Below, piece by piece: positions 28,198 to 37,430 of a stretch of 50,511 bases of DNA (the first letter of the stretch is position 1; each line of letters begins with the position of its first letter). The notes beneath the pieces were generated by a model. The model saw only the letters and a program-made list of their open reading frames with translations, made no database searches and was not told where the DNA came from. The DNA comes from Dehalococcoidia bacterium (lineage in GTDB: Bacteria > Chloroflexota > Dehalococcoidia > Lucifugimonadales > HRBIN23), in contig JANXCH010000020.1 of assembly GCA_025060295.1 (NCBI GenBank), positions 1-50,511 on the forward strand. The letters are read 5' to 3'. Both the position numbers and the translations under genes were made by a program.

Positions 28198-29820
28198 CTA
28201 CCCGAACAGGGCATCCCCGTCTTGGGCCGACAACGCCCGGGACGCCACGGCCTCGTAAAAGGCGGGGCCGTAGGGGCGCACCCGCACCAACACGGGTACG
28301 GGCACGGCTTCCCCGAAGATGAGGGCCTGCTGTTTCGCCTCCATAGAGGCCAGCACCGCTTTCAGCTCCCGCCCCCCGGGCGTCCGCTCCACCACGGCGT
28401 CCAAGTCCTGCTCGTCGTCCAGTTTGCACACGATGCGGGTGCCCAATTGACTGCGCACCTCGGGGTCTATCTGGCTAGGGCGCTGATCTATCACCAGAAG
28501 GGTAACATAATACTTGCGCATCTCCCGGGCGATGGTGCCGAAGGTGGTCAGGCGGGCTACCGAGGGGGCTAGGAACTTATGAGCCTCCTCAATGACGATC
28601 AGCAGGGGTTTGGGCTTTTTGGCCTGATCCGTCTGTGCCTCCTCACTTTGTTGCACATACCGCTCGTGGATACGACGGGTGAGGTAGTTGGCCACGAGCA
28701 CATAGGCGGTCAGGTCATCCCGGTAGCGCCCGAACTCCAGCACCACCGTCATCCCGCGGGCTAGAGTGTGCAGAATGGTCTGCACCGACGAGACCTCTTC
28801 GTCCTTGTCGGTGAGGAAGGGGTAACGCTGGATGGGCCGTAGGTGTCGCCAGAGGGCGTCCATGGTGCTGGCCGAGGCAGCGATGGCTTCGCGCAGAGCC
28901 TTCCACGCCTCAGCGTGGGCGCGCCGCGCACAGAAAGTGTCCAGCCACCCCTGGCCCAGGTGATCGCGCAGGGCGAATACCGTCTCCACCTGCACATCGG
29001 TGAGGTTCAAAGTGGCCTGCAGAAGGGCGATGTCCTCTGGCTCCAGCGCGGTGCGGGGAATGTGCACCACGTGGTCGGGGGTAACACCCCGTCGCCGTGT
29101 CCACTCCTCGTCTAAGGTGAACAGGGCTACCTTGGAGGGGAACAACTGCTTCAAGCCCTTCACAGTATGCCCCTCCTCACTGCGGGCCTGCCAGCCGTAG
29201 TCGTTGTGCATGTCAAACACCAGAATCCCCGCTGTGCCAGTCTGCAGGATGCCCGCCAGCAGGATGCGGGCAAGAAACGACTTGCCCGACCCCGTCTTGC
29301 CAAAGATGCCGTTGCTCCGCATCACGAAAAGGGGCAGGTTGAGGCAGACCTTAGCGTCTAGGTCCAGGGGGTTACCCACCCAGAAATGCTGGTCATCTTC
29401 CGTGCCGTAGATAGCGGCCACATCGGCTGGGGTGGCCAGGTGGACGGGGGCGAAATGGCCGGGGATACTCCGCGCCGGTTGCACTGTGGAGGAGGAGGTG
29501 CCCACCAAGGGCAGGGTAACGCTTGGGCGCAGGGTGAGGACTGCGTAAGCGACGCTTCCCCGCGCCGCCTGGGCCAGTAAGGATGACCCCTTGTCCACCA
29601 GCAAGGGCAGGGAGGGGTCGCTGGCCTTCAGTTCAATGTTGGTAACTACGCCCACAAAACGATGGGTTTCGCCCACCACGGTGGCCAAAATGCCCGCCTT
29701 CACCTCCTCGGGCGAGACGGCCGGGTCCAGTTTCACCGCCAAGCCCTCGGCCAGGGAGCCCCCGATCACCTGCCCCAAGTAGCGCCCGGCGTGTTCCGGC
29801 AGATGCGGGCGTCCGATCAT
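28198..29820 (-). CDS. herA: HerA-type DNA translocase/helicase ATPase
   Basis: HerA is a hexameric FtsK-like DNA pump that works with the NurA nuclease in DNA-end resection. The 540-residue protein has an N-terminal HAS-barrel-like beta region (about 10-110), Walker A GKTGSGKS (174-181), DMHNDYG, Walker B LLIVIEEAH (406-413) and the C-terminal VIDQRPSQIDPEVRSQLGTR segment. It is the last gene of a minus-strand operon selB-nurA-HAS protein-herA and overlaps the HAS gene by four bases. Confidence 0.9.
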   Translation of the reverse strand: MIGRPHLPEHAGRYLGQVIGGSLAEGLAVKLDPAVSPEEVKAGILATVVGETHRFVGVVTNIELKASDPSLPLLVDKGSSLLAQAARGSVAYAVLTLRPSVTLPLVGTSSSTVQPARSIPGHFAPVHLATPADVAAIYGTEDDQHFWVGNPLDLDAKVCLNLPLFVMRSNGIFGKTGSGKSFLARILLAGILQTGTAGILVFDMHNDYGWQARSEEGHTVKGLKQLFPSKVALFTLDEEWTRRRGVTPDHVVHIPRTALEPEDIALLQATLNLTDVQVETVFALRDHLGQGWLDTFCARRAHAEAWKALREAIAASASTMDALWRHLRPIQRYPFLTDKDEEVSSVQTILHTLARGMTVVLEFGRYRDDLTAYVLVANYLTRRIHERYVQQSEEAQTDQAKKPKPLLIVIEEAHKFLAPSVARLTTFGTIAREMRKYYVTLLVIDQRPSQIDPEVRSQLGTRIVCKLDDEQDLDAVVERTPGGRELKAVLASMEAKQQALIFGEAVPVPVLVRVRPYGPAFYEAVASRALSAQDGDALFG

Positions 29821-30407
29821 AGGGCGAGCCTCCGCAGGATGGCGTGCAGACGTGGGGCATCGCGCGACAACTCTATCGCCAAGGCATACCCCGCCCGTCG
29901 CAGGAAGGCCTCACGTCCTTCGGGGCTGATGGCCGCCGATGCCCGCAAAAAAGCTGCTAACGCTTCATCCGCCTCCACCGTCCCCGGGGCCAGGAGCAGG
30001 TGCAGGAAGGACAGATCTTGTAGGAAGGTCTGGACCACCGCAGGGCGCACACTGTAGACAAAGGCGTGCAGCCGGGGGGGCAAAGGGGGTAGCCCCGGGC
30101 GCAGGGCGTCGCCCTCCTGATAGCCCACTACACGGCTCTCAAAATGTGTGGTCAGCAAACGCTCCCAATGGGGGTTCTCCTGAAAGAGGACCTCCTCATC
30201 GTGGGCATCGGCACCTCGGGCCACCACGACCCGCCCCGGATCCAGGGGGCCGGAGGTTACGGACACCACCACACCATAGACCAAAGGTTGCCCTGCACAC
30301 ACCAGGGTCCCCAATGGTGGGGCCTGGTGAAGACGGTAGCACTGGGTGGTAAAGGAGGCGGTGGCCGTCGCTACCACCTCACCGATGCGTTCCCCTCGGA
30401 TCTCCAC
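29817..30407 (-). CDS. HAS-barrel-like protein between nurA and herA, unknown function
   Basis: The 196-residue protein begins with a strand-rich segment (GEVVATATASFTTQCYRLHQ, PPLGTLVCAGQPLVYGVVVS) that resembles the HAS-barrel domain at the N-terminus of HerA-type ATPases. The C-terminal half (about 100-196) is helical, without motifs I recognise. It overlaps herA by four bases and begins 9 bases after nurA, so it is made with both. By known HerA biology, HAS barrels dock NurA, so an adaptor or clamp role is a reasonable inference and not shown. Confidence 0.75.
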   Translation of the reverse strand: MEIRGERIGEVVATATASFTTQCYRLHQAPPLGTLVCAGQPLVYGVVVSVTSGPLDPGRVVVARGADAHDEEVLFQENPHWERLLTTHFESRVVGYQEGDALRPGLPPLPPRLHAFVYSVRPAVVQTFLQDLSFLHLLLAPGTVEADEALAAFLRASAAISPEGREAFLRRAGYALAIELSRDAPRLHAILRRLAL

Positions 30408-30416
30408 GCTCTCCCC

Positions 30417-31628
30417 CTACAGGCTGCGCAGGCGCTTGGAGCGCTGTTTCTCGGAGGTATACACAGGCAGATGGCGCTGGGCCAAACTCTCCTCTACCAG
30501 CAGGCGAAAGGCCTCCCTATCGGCCGAGGATATCACCGCTTGCTCGTGGGCCTCTTGAAGGACGAGGGGATATCCGTCTCCGCGGCGCACCTGCTCCAGG
30601 AGGGAGGCGTGAAGCAAGCCGACGAGCATTGGCTGGCGGGCGCACCAGGCGGGCATCTCCACCCGCACCACTTCCGGGCCAGCGTGTAGGTAAAAGAAAT
30701 AGATAGCCTGGTTGGCTCCATACTCCTCACGCACCAGCACGGAGAGGGAGCGGAACAGGCCCGAGCGCTGGCCTGGCTCCAGCAATCGGCGGAATAAATC
30801 GCGGTCGGTAAAACCCCGCGCCACTGCACACGGACAGGTCGGTTCCCTCTCCGGTGCAACCAGGGAGGGGCATTCCCCCGGTGGCGAGGTGCACAAGGCC
30901 AAGCGCAGCGTGTTGATGACCTCGGCGCTGTTAGGGAGGCTGATATAGCCCCCCACTGCCAGGGGGAAGCGTCCCGCCTGGAGGCGTAGAGTCTCCAGCC
31001 CCTGCAGGAACACGGCGCGCACAAACCGCTGGCGCACCACCTCCGGCCATTGGCCCCCCTCTGGTGCCCACAGCACCAGAGAGCCATCCACCAAGCCCAC
31101 GGTGGGGTAGGGTGGAGTGCATCGCTGCACCAGGGACGCTAAGGCCTGCACCTCCAACCCAGAGCGGTAGAGGGTCACCAGTGCCCCCTCTACCACAATG
31201 GTCTTGCGCGTGGCGATGTCGTAGAGGTGGAGGTCTGCGGAGTCGGCAAACAGGTGGGGGGTGGATTCCAACAGGGGAGGCTCTTCGGCACCATAGGTGA
31301 TGGCCACCCGCCCGATGTTGATGAGATAGCAACGAAGGGGAAGGTGGCGGTTGAGGTCTATGTGGGAGCCGTCGGTGGCCAAGGCACGCCAGGGATAGGG
31401 AAGGGATGGCGGGTCATAGGCCGATGGCAAAGGGTCTAGCGGCTCGGCGGGCAGGAACGGGAGACGGCGGGGGCTCTCCTGCGCAGCCCGCCGGAGGGCC
31501 TCAAGGGGCAGCGTGCGGGCAAAGGCGGCGAGGGCGTCCAGACGGGCCATATACTCCGCTAACCCCTGGCGCAGGCGTTCGGCCACGGCTTCCAGTTGGC
31601 GCATGGTGGCAGGCAAATCCAGGCTCAT
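30417..31628 (-). CDS. nurA: NurA-type 5'-3' nuclease
   Basis: NurA is a Mn-dependent 5'-3' exonuclease and endonuclease that partners HerA. The 403-residue protein has an N-terminal helical region and the first catalytic motif ATDGSHID (84-91, D86). The second acidic motif is GLVDGSLVLW (D181), and a C-terminal PLVLQEAHEQAVISSADREA segment lies where NurA proteins carry their last acidic and histidine residues. Its ATG overlaps the selB stop (ATGA), so it is translationally coupled to selB and co-expressed with the HAS protein and HerA. Confidence 0.85.
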   Translation of the reverse strand: MSLDLPATMRQLEAVAERLRQGLAEYMARLDALAAFARTLPLEALRRAAQESPRRLPFLPAEPLDPLPSAYDPPSLPYPWRALATDGSHIDLNRHLPLRCYLINIGRVAITYGAEEPPLLESTPHLFADSADLHLYDIATRKTIVVEGALVTLYRSGLEVQALASLVQRCTPPYPTVGLVDGSLVLWAPEGGQWPEVVRQRFVRAVFLQGLETLRLQAGRFPLAVGGYISLPNSAEVINTLRLALCTSPPGECPSLVAPEREPTCPCAVARGFTDRDLFRRLLEPGQRSGLFRSLSVLVREEYGANQAIYFFYLHAGPEVVRVEMPAWCARQPMLVGLLHASLLEQVRRGDGYPLVLQEAHEQAVISSADREAFRLLVEESLAQRHLPVYTSEKQRSKRLRSL

Positions 31629-33490
31629 GGTCCCCCCACCAGCACCCGCTCGTCCCCAACCCGACGGGTGATGCGCTTCTGATCAAGGTATTCCGTGAGA
31701 GCTAGGGCGTACTTACGAGAGGTGCCGAACATATCCCGCACCTGGGCAACAGTGATGCTCCCGTGCTGGCGCAGGTAAGCCACGATGCGCTGTTGCATCT
31801 CCTGATAGGCGCGGGCAGAGAACACCACCCCCTCCGCCACTTTTACCACCTTTCCCTCCTCGGCCAGGAAGGCCAGCACCTCAGCGTCGAGGCTCGGAGC
31901 AGGTGGGGCAAAGGGGGAGGCCTCCAAGGCTTGGAGGAAGGCGGTGGCTTCGGCCTCCTGAACAGGGGAAAGACGGGGTGTGTGACTGGCCAAGCGCACG
32001 AGGGCACCTACCTCTGACAGGATCCCCTCCCGCACCAGGGCAGACAGGACGGCACTATAGGGGCCCGCGTCCAGCCCCAAGCGGGCACGCAGATCCTCCC
32101 GAGGCATGCCCTTGCGCAGGGGGTACTGGGTATGGAAGGTCTGCAAGATCTCCACGACCCGCCGGCGCAGGTTGTCCCATCCCTCACGGCCGATGAACCA
32201 CTCACCCGGTGCCGAGGAGGCGGTCAGTACCAGCACCTCCCCCCGCGCCTGCAAATTCTCCAGGGCTGTGGCCACTTGGTCCAGGGAAAGGGTAGCCTGT
32301 TGGGCGAGGGTGTGGCGCTCCTGGGGAACCGGCCCCGCCAGCAGGGAGCGGACAACCTCCTCTGGGGAGGCTCTCAGGAGAAGGGCGAGGCGTTGCAGGG
32401 TTGGGGCGTGGCGGCGCCGATGGCGGGGCGGGTGGGCATCCAGGACAATACCCCCACCCAAAGTGTGCTGGGAGGAGCGGACAATGAAGACGTCTCCCCG
32501 CACAACTGGCAGGGGGGATTCCAGGCGAATTTGCGCCCATCCGCTGGCCCCGGCCTCCAAAGTGTCGGCCTCCAGCAGGCGTAAACGCGCTAGGACTTCG
32601 GCTGTGCCCGTGTGGAAAGTGACGCCCATGTTGTGGCGCAAAGGGTGAGGTGCCCACCGGGCCGAGCGGAGGTGCACATCCACTAGGGATGTGGGCGTGA
32701 GCCACCCGGGTAGGGTGAGCACCTCCCCTCGGAAGATTTCGTGGTGTTCCGCACCCGTGAGGTTCACAGCGGCCCGACTCCCCGGCGGAATGGACTCCAC
32801 CCGCTGGCGATGGCGATGGAGACCACGGATGCGCACCCGCCGCTGCAGGAGCACCAGTTCCATCTCCATCCCCACCATTAGGGAGCCGTCCAGAAGGGTG
32901 CCCGTAACAACGGTGCCAAAGCCAGGCATCACAAAGGCGCGGTCAATGGGCAAGCGGGGACGCCCGTGGTCGGGGCGGGGAGGCGTGGCATCCAGAAGAC
33001 GATCCAAGGTGGCTTTCAAGTCGTCCAGCCCTTGGCCGGTCACCGAGGAGACGCTCACGATGGGGGCATCCTCCAACACGGTGCCCTGCAGGGTCTTCTG
33101 GACCTCCTCCTGGACCAACGCCAACCAGTCGGGTTCCACGAGGTCGGCCTTGGTCAGCACCACCACCCCCCGCTTCACCTGAAGCAGGTCTAAGATGGCC
33201 ACGTGCTCCCGCGTTTGGGGCATCACACCTTCGTCGGCGGCCACCACAAGCATCACCAGGTCTATACCCCCCACCCCGGCCAACATGTTGCGGATGAACC
33301 GCTCATGGCCCGGCACATCCACAATGCTTACCTCGCGCCCCGAGGGGAGACGAAGCCAGGCGAAGCCCAAGTCAATGGTCATCTCCCGTTCTTTCTCCTC
33401 CCGGAGACGGTCGGGATCTATGCCCGTCAGAGCCTTGACCAGGGTGGACTTGCCGTGGTCCACGTGGCCAGCGGTGCCAAGGACGAACAT
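31625..33490 (-). CDS. selB: Selenocysteine-specific elongation factor SelB
   Basis: SelB delivers selenocysteyl-tRNA to UGA codons marked by a SECIS hairpin. The 621-residue protein starts [21 protein letters not shown]. It has [47 protein letters not shown]-Tu-like domains II and III ([14 protein letters not shown]), and a C-terminal half of tandem winged-helix domains that binds SECIS RNA. ATG 33490 is chosen over 33568 because it begins the canonical GTPase. selA, selD and tRNA-Sec are not in this window. A matching in-frame UGA gene lies at 38678-39853. Confidence 0.95.
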   Translation of the reverse strand: MFVLGTAGHVDHGKSTLVKALTGIDPDRLREEKEREMTIDLGFAWLRLPSGREVSIVDVPGHERFIRNMLAGVGGIDLVMLVVAADEGVMPQTREHVAILDLLQVKRGVVVLTKADLVEPDWLALVQEEVQKTLQGTVLEDAPIVSVSSVTGQGLDDLKATLDRLLDATPPRPDHGRPRLPIDRAFVMPGFGTVVTGTLLDGSLMVGMEMELVLLQRRVRIRGLHRHRQRVESIPPGSRAAVNLTGAEHHEIFRGEVLTLPGWLTPTSLVDVHLRSARWAPHPLRHNMGVTFHTGTAEVLARLRLLEADTLEAGASGWAQIRLESPLPVVRGDVFIVRSSQHTLGGGIVLDAHPPRHRRRHAPTLQRLALLLRASPEEVVRSLLAGPVPQERHTLAQQATLSLDQVATALENLQARGEVLVLTASSAPGEWFIGREGWDNLRRRVVEILQTFHTQYPLRKGMPREDLRARLGLDAGPYSAVLSALVREGILSEVGALVRLASHTPRLSPVQEAEATAFLQALEASPFAPPAPSLDAEVLAFLAEEGKVVKVAEGVVFSARAYQEMQQRIVAYLRQHGSITVAQVRDMFGTSRKYALALTEYLDQKRITRRVGDERVLVGGP

Positions 33491-33591
33491 GGCCGTACCC
33501 GAACAGGTGTTCCCTACAAAGGATAGCATATCGCCCCACCTTGACGGCAAGATACGCCTCTGCCACACTAGAGCGGAGGAGGCAGGAGCAG

Positions 33592-34272
33592 GTGATTATA
33601 GACCTGCATACTCATACCTATCCCAAGTCGGATGACAGTTTCTTGACCCTGGAGGCGTTGGTGGCGCAGGCCAAGGCGGTGGGCCTGGACGGCATCTGCC
33701 TCACCGACCACGACCAGTTCTGGGATGTCCAAGACCTCCAGGCCTTGGCTGATCGTTGGGACTTCCCCCTGTTTCCCGGGTGCGAGGTAACCACCGAGGA
33801 GGGGCACCTTTTGGTGTTTGGGCTGGATCGCTATATCTTTGGGATGCACAAAGCCTCCTTCGTACAGGACCTCGTACGGGAATACCGGGGGGCGCTGCTG
33901 GTAGCCCACCCCTACCGGCGCAAGTTCTTCGAAGAGGAGAGCAGGGATCCCCTAACCTATGAGAACATGGTGCGGCGGGCTTGCGAGAGCAGTGTGTTCC
34001 GCTTTTGTCATGGCGTGGAGGTGCTCAACGGGCGCGGCTCCCTGATGGAGAACGCCTTTTCCCAAGAGGTGGCCCGTCGCTTCCACTTACCTGGCAGCGG
34101 AGCCAGCGACGCCCACCGCCTTGAGGACGTCGGCACGTGCGCCACCGAGTTCCCCAGCAGGATACGCACCCTTCGCGATCTGATAGATAACCTTCGGGCC
34201 GGCACCTTCCGCCCCGTGTGGCTGGGACGGGCCATTTTCCGCGAGCCGGTGCCTCACAGGGTCTCCCCGTGA
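33592..34272 (+). CDS. PHP-domain metal-dependent phosphoesterase
   Basis: The 226-residue protein has the PHP metal motifs: DLHTHT at the start, [21 protein letters not shown] and [10 protein letters not shown] near the C-terminus. These bind a two- or three-metal centre in phosphoesterases related to histidinol-phosphate phosphatase and YciV/TrpH. GTG 33592 follows GCAGGAGCAG closely and starts directly at the first strand; an upstream TTG (33541) adds an unstructured leader. It is divergent from selB and shares a GTGA overlap with the ABC ATPase. The substrate is unknown. Confidence 0.8.
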   Translation: MIIDLHTHTYPKSDDSFLTLEALVAQAKAVGLDGICLTDHDQFWDVQDLQALADRWDFPLFPGCEVTTEEGHLLVFGLDRYIFGMHKASFVQDLVREYRGALLVAHPYRRKFFEEESRDPLTYENMVRRACESSVFRFCHGVEVLNGRGSLMENAFSQEVARRFHLPGSGASDAHRLEDVGTCATEFPSRIRTLRDLIDNLRAGTFRPVWLGRAIFREPVPHRVSP

Positions 34273-35243
34273 CGCCTCTGCTGGAAGTGCGCAACCTCCA
34301 CACCCACTTCTTCACGCGCGAGGGTGTGGTGAAGGCGGTCAACGGTGTCTCGTTCTCCCTGCAGCCGGGGCAAACCTTGGGCCTGGTAGGGGAGAGTGGC
34401 TCGGGCAAGACCGTTACCGCCCTCTCCATTCTGCGCCTTGTCCCTTTCCCCGGGCGCATCGTGCAGGGTGCAGTGGTCTACCGCGGACGCAATCTGCTGG
34501 AGGCCTCCGAAGACGAGTTGCGGCACCTGCGGGGGCGGGAAATTGCTATGGTCTTCCAAAACCCCCATTCGGCTCTCAACCCGGTGCTGCCCGTCGGTGT
34601 GCAGGTGGAGGAGGTGCTCCAGGCCCATACCCGTATGCCGAGGAAGGAGGTGCAACGGCGTGTCCGGGACTTGATGTATCAAATGGGCTTGCCCGACCCG
34701 GAGCGGGTGGCTGTCCAATATCCCTTCCAGTTGAGCGGGGGTATGGCTCAGCGGGTGATGTTAGCCATGGCCCTGTGCCTGGAGCCCAAAGTCCTTATCG
34801 CCGACGAGCCGACCTCCAACCTGGATGTAACTCTGCAGGCGGACATCCTCCAGCGCCTGCGCACCTTGCAAAAGGAACGGGGTACAGCCATCCTCCTTAT
34901 TACCCACGATATGGGGGTGGTGGCCCGGGTGGCCCACTGGGTGGCCGTCATGTATGCGGGCACCATTGTGGAGCATGGCCCCATCATTCCCCTCTTCCAG
35001 CGCCCCGTCCACCCCTACACCTGGGGGTTGTTTCAGGCCCTCCCCCGCTTGGACAAGCCAGACCAAGCTCTGCGTCCCCTGCGGGGCACACCTCCCAACC
35101 TGGTGGACTTGCCCGACCAGTGTCCTTTCATCCCCCGTTGCTCCAAGGCCATAGCTGTGTGCCGCACCAACCCCCGCCCTCCCCTCCAAGAGGTGGAGGG
35201 GGGGCACTGGGCAGCCTGCTATAACCATATGCGCTATGAATAG
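34269..35243 (+). CDS. Oligopeptide/dipeptide-type ABC transporter ATPase
   Basis: The 324-residue protein has Walker A GESGSGKT, Q-loop VFQNPHSALNPVLPV, signature LSGGMAQRV, Walker B LIADEPTSNLDVTL and the H-loop LLITHDMGVVARVAHW. The C-terminal OppD/DppD extension has a cysteine motif starting CPFIPRC. The usual LSGGMRQR is slightly altered. No permease, solute-binding protein or second ATPase is adjacent, so its partners must be elsewhere. GTG 34269 overlaps the PHP stop. It is convergent with holA, with a 10-base overlap. Confidence 0.87.
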   Translation: MTPLLEVRNLHTHFFTREGVVKAVNGVSFSLQPGQTLGLVGESGSGKTVTALSILRLVPFPGRIVQGAVVYRGRNLLEASEDELRHLRGREIAMVFQNPHSALNPVLPVGVQVEEVLQAHTRMPRKEVQRRVRDLMYQMGLPDPERVAVQYPFQLSGGMAQRVMLAMALCLEPKVLIADEPTSNLDVTLQADILQRLRTLQKERGTAILLITHDMGVVARVAHWVAVMYAGTIVEHGPIIPLFQRPVHPYTWGLFQALPRLDKPDQALRPLRGTPPNLVDLPDQCPFIPRCSKAIAVCRTNPRPPLQEVEGGHWAACYNHMRYE

Positions 35244-36253
35244 CCCGTGGCCCCCAGACGGCAGAGGTCAGCCACCAGTGTGGTCAGTGCCACCTCCTCA
35301 TCCTGTACCCCCTGCTTGATGGACAGGTCGGTGTGCAGGAGGCGGTCGTAGAACAGGGCAACTCGCTGAAGGCTGATGCGCTCCGCTCGGCGCAAGACCT
35401 GGCGTACCCTCTGCTCGGGTAAGGCTAGGGCTTCTTGGATGGCACTCACGGGTGCTCCCTCCGAGCGCATCTCCCGTGCTATGGCCAGCGCCCGCAGCTC
35501 CCTGCCCACAAGGGCCAGGATACCGCTCACCGTTTCACCCTGCTGGAGGAGAATGTGCACCAGGGCCAGGGCGCGGGTGCTGTCGCCGGCGAAAAGGGCG
35601 TCCAACAGGCGGAACACCGTTGTCCCCCCTGCGGGCAAAGCCGTTTCAACTTCGGAGCGCGTGAGGGAGCGGTTGGGGAAAAGGAGGGCCAGTTTATCCA
35701 GGTGGCTGGTGGCCATCCAGAGGTCGGGCCAAGTGTGTTCAACCAGAGCGTTCACCCCCTCGCTGGTGAGGGTGAGGCTCCGAGCGTGCGCCTCCTCCTC
35801 CAGGAAGCGGGCCATCTCGTGATAGGAGAGGCGTTCGAAGGCCTCCACCCGCACCAAAGGCTCCAGACCCCAGAGTGTCTGCACAAGGGGATGGTCGTTG
35901 CGAAGGGCTCCCTCCCAAAAAAGCAGGCGTGTGAAGGGCGGAATCTCCACTAGCCGTTTGAGGGTGTCCCGCCAGGGGTTCAGACTGGCATCGCTTTGAC
36001 GACGGCCTCGCTCTCCTCCCCACCGTCCCAGGAGGTCGCGTACCACCACGATGCGCAGGTTGCCCAGAAAGGGGGGCGTCCAGCACGCCGTCCGCAAAGC
36101 ATCAGGGGTAAGGTTTTCCCCCTCTAACCGCTGGAGGTTGAGCCCCTCTCCGAGTTCGCCCGCTTGGACTAGAAGGCGCTGGAGCATGTCGTGCACCGCC
36201 CGGTGCACCCGGTAACTGTCGGCTCCGTAGAAAAGGAAAACCCGAGGCTCCAT
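35234..36253 (-). CDS. holA: DNA polymerase III subunit delta
   Basis: HolA opens the sliding clamp within the clamp loader. The 339-residue protein has the N-terminal VFLFYGADSYRVHRAV region, PPFLGNLRIVVVRDLL, the middle WPDLWMATSHLDKLALL segment typical of delta subunits, TTVFRLLDALFAGDSTRAL and a C-terminal helical collar with LLHTDLSIKQGVQDEEVAL. Length and motif order fit the family. The 3' end overlaps the ABC ATPase gene convergently. Confidence 0.88.
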   Translation of the reverse strand: MEPRVFLFYGADSYRVHRAVHDMLQRLLVQAGELGEGLNLQRLEGENLTPDALRTACWTPPFLGNLRIVVVRDLLGRWGGERGRRQSDASLNPWRDTLKRLVEIPPFTRLLFWEGALRNDHPLVQTLWGLEPLVRVEAFERLSYHEMARFLEEEAHARSLTLTSEGVNALVEHTWPDLWMATSHLDKLALLFPNRSLTRSEVETALPAGGTTVFRLLDALFAGDSTRALALVHILLQQGETVSGILALVGRELRALAIAREMRSEGAPVSAIQEALALPEQRVRQVLRRAERISLQRVALFYDRLLHTDLSIKQGVQDEEVALTTLVADLCRLGATGYS

Positions 36254-36333
36254 ACCACACCCGATCCTAGTGTAGGGGGAAACCCTGGGGAGGGTGCTAG
36301 GGTAAAATGGGCGTAGGGATCGAAGGGGAGGGT

Positions 36334-37422
36334 ATGGATATCGGGATCATCGGTTTCCCCCTCAGTGGCAAGACGACCCTTTTTGAGGCACTGACAGGGG
36401 GAAAGGGTGCGCCGGTGGGGCGTGGGCGTCTGCATAGCGTGGTGGGAACGGCGCACTTGCCCGAGCCGCGTCTGGCCCAGTTGGCCGGTATCTTCCATTC
36501 TCGTCGCCTTACCTACCCTGAGGTGCGCTACCACGATTTCCCGGTGGGCGAGGGGGGGAGCCGCAGTCTCCTATTTGGCGGAGACCTGCTCAATGCCATG
36601 CAGGAGATGGACTGTCTCTTGGCGGTGGTGCGTGCCTTTGAGCATCCCACCGTCCCTACGCCTCCCAAAGGCGTGGATCCTCGGCGCGACCTGGCCGACC
36701 TGGAGGCCGAACTGCTTCTGGCGGACCTGTCGGTGGTGGAGCGGCGCCTTCAGCGCCTGGAGCAGGCCCTGAAAGGGGCCAAGCCCCACGAGCGTTCCGC
36801 CCTGCTCCACGAGCAGGGTGTCTTACAGCAGGTGTGGCAGGCTCTGGAGGCGGGGCGTCCTTTGCGGAGCATCCCCCTCAGCAAGGAGGAGGGGCGTCTG
36901 CTGGCCAACTTCCACCTCTTGACGGCTAAGCCCCTCCTCGTGGTGGTCAACATCGGCGAGGAAGACCTCCCCCGCCAAAAAGCCATTGAGGATGCCCTGG
37001 ATACGCCCCCGCGGGAAGGCCGTCGCGTGGTGGCCCTGTGCGCCCGCCTAGAGCGCGACCTTGCCCTCATGCCATCCCAGGAGGCCCAAGCCTTCCGCGC
37101 CAGCATGGGCCTGGAGGAGGATGGGGTAAGCCGTGTCGTCCGTGCCCTCGTGCATCTGCTTTCCCTGCTCACCTTTTTCACCGGCAACCAGGAGGAGGTG
37201 CGGGCGTGGCTGGTGCCCCAGGGCACATCCGCAGTGGAGGCGGCGGGACGTATTCACTCCGATATGGAACGGGGCTTTATCCGCGCCGAGGTGATTCCCT
37301 GGGATGTGCTGGTGGCCTGCGGGAGTATGGCTGAGGCGCGGCGACGGGGCCTCCTGCGCTCCGAGGGGAAGACCTACCGCGTGCAGGATGGGGATGTGGT
37401 GCACATCCTCTTTAGCGTGTAG
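36334..37422 (+). CDS. Divergent YchF-like (Obg-related) GTPase/ATPase
   Basis: The 362-residue protein has a P-loop GFPLSGKTTLFEAL, a VVVNIGEEDL motif in the NxxE position of YchF and a C-terminal TGS-like domain (LTFFTGNQEEVRAW through VQDGDVVHILFSV). In true YchF the P-loop is GLPNVGKST and switch II is FVDIAGL; here those are altered, and switch II is YHDFPVGEGG. It is therefore a YchF relative, perhaps a lineage paralogue. ATG 36334 is preceded by GGGGAGGG. A ribosome-associated nucleotide switch role is inferred only from the family. Confidence 0.75.
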   Translation: MDIGIIGFPLSGKTTLFEALTGGKGAPVGRGRLHSVVGTAHLPEPRLAQLAGIFHSRRLTYPEVRYHDFPVGEGGSRSLLFGGDLLNAMQEMDCLLAVVRAFEHPTVPTPPKGVDPRRDLADLEAELLLADLSVVERRLQRLEQALKGAKPHERSALLHEQGVLQQVWQALEAGRPLRSIPLSKEEGRLLANFHLLTAKPLLVVVNIGEEDLPRQKAIEDALDTPPREGRRVVALCARLERDLALMPSQEAQAFRASMGLEEDGVSRVVRALVHLLSLLTFFTGNQEEVRAWLVPQGTSAVEAAGRIHSDMERGFIRAEVIPWDVLVACGSMAEARRRGLLRSEGKTYRVQDGDVVHILFSV

Positions 37423-37430
37423 GAGGCGGC

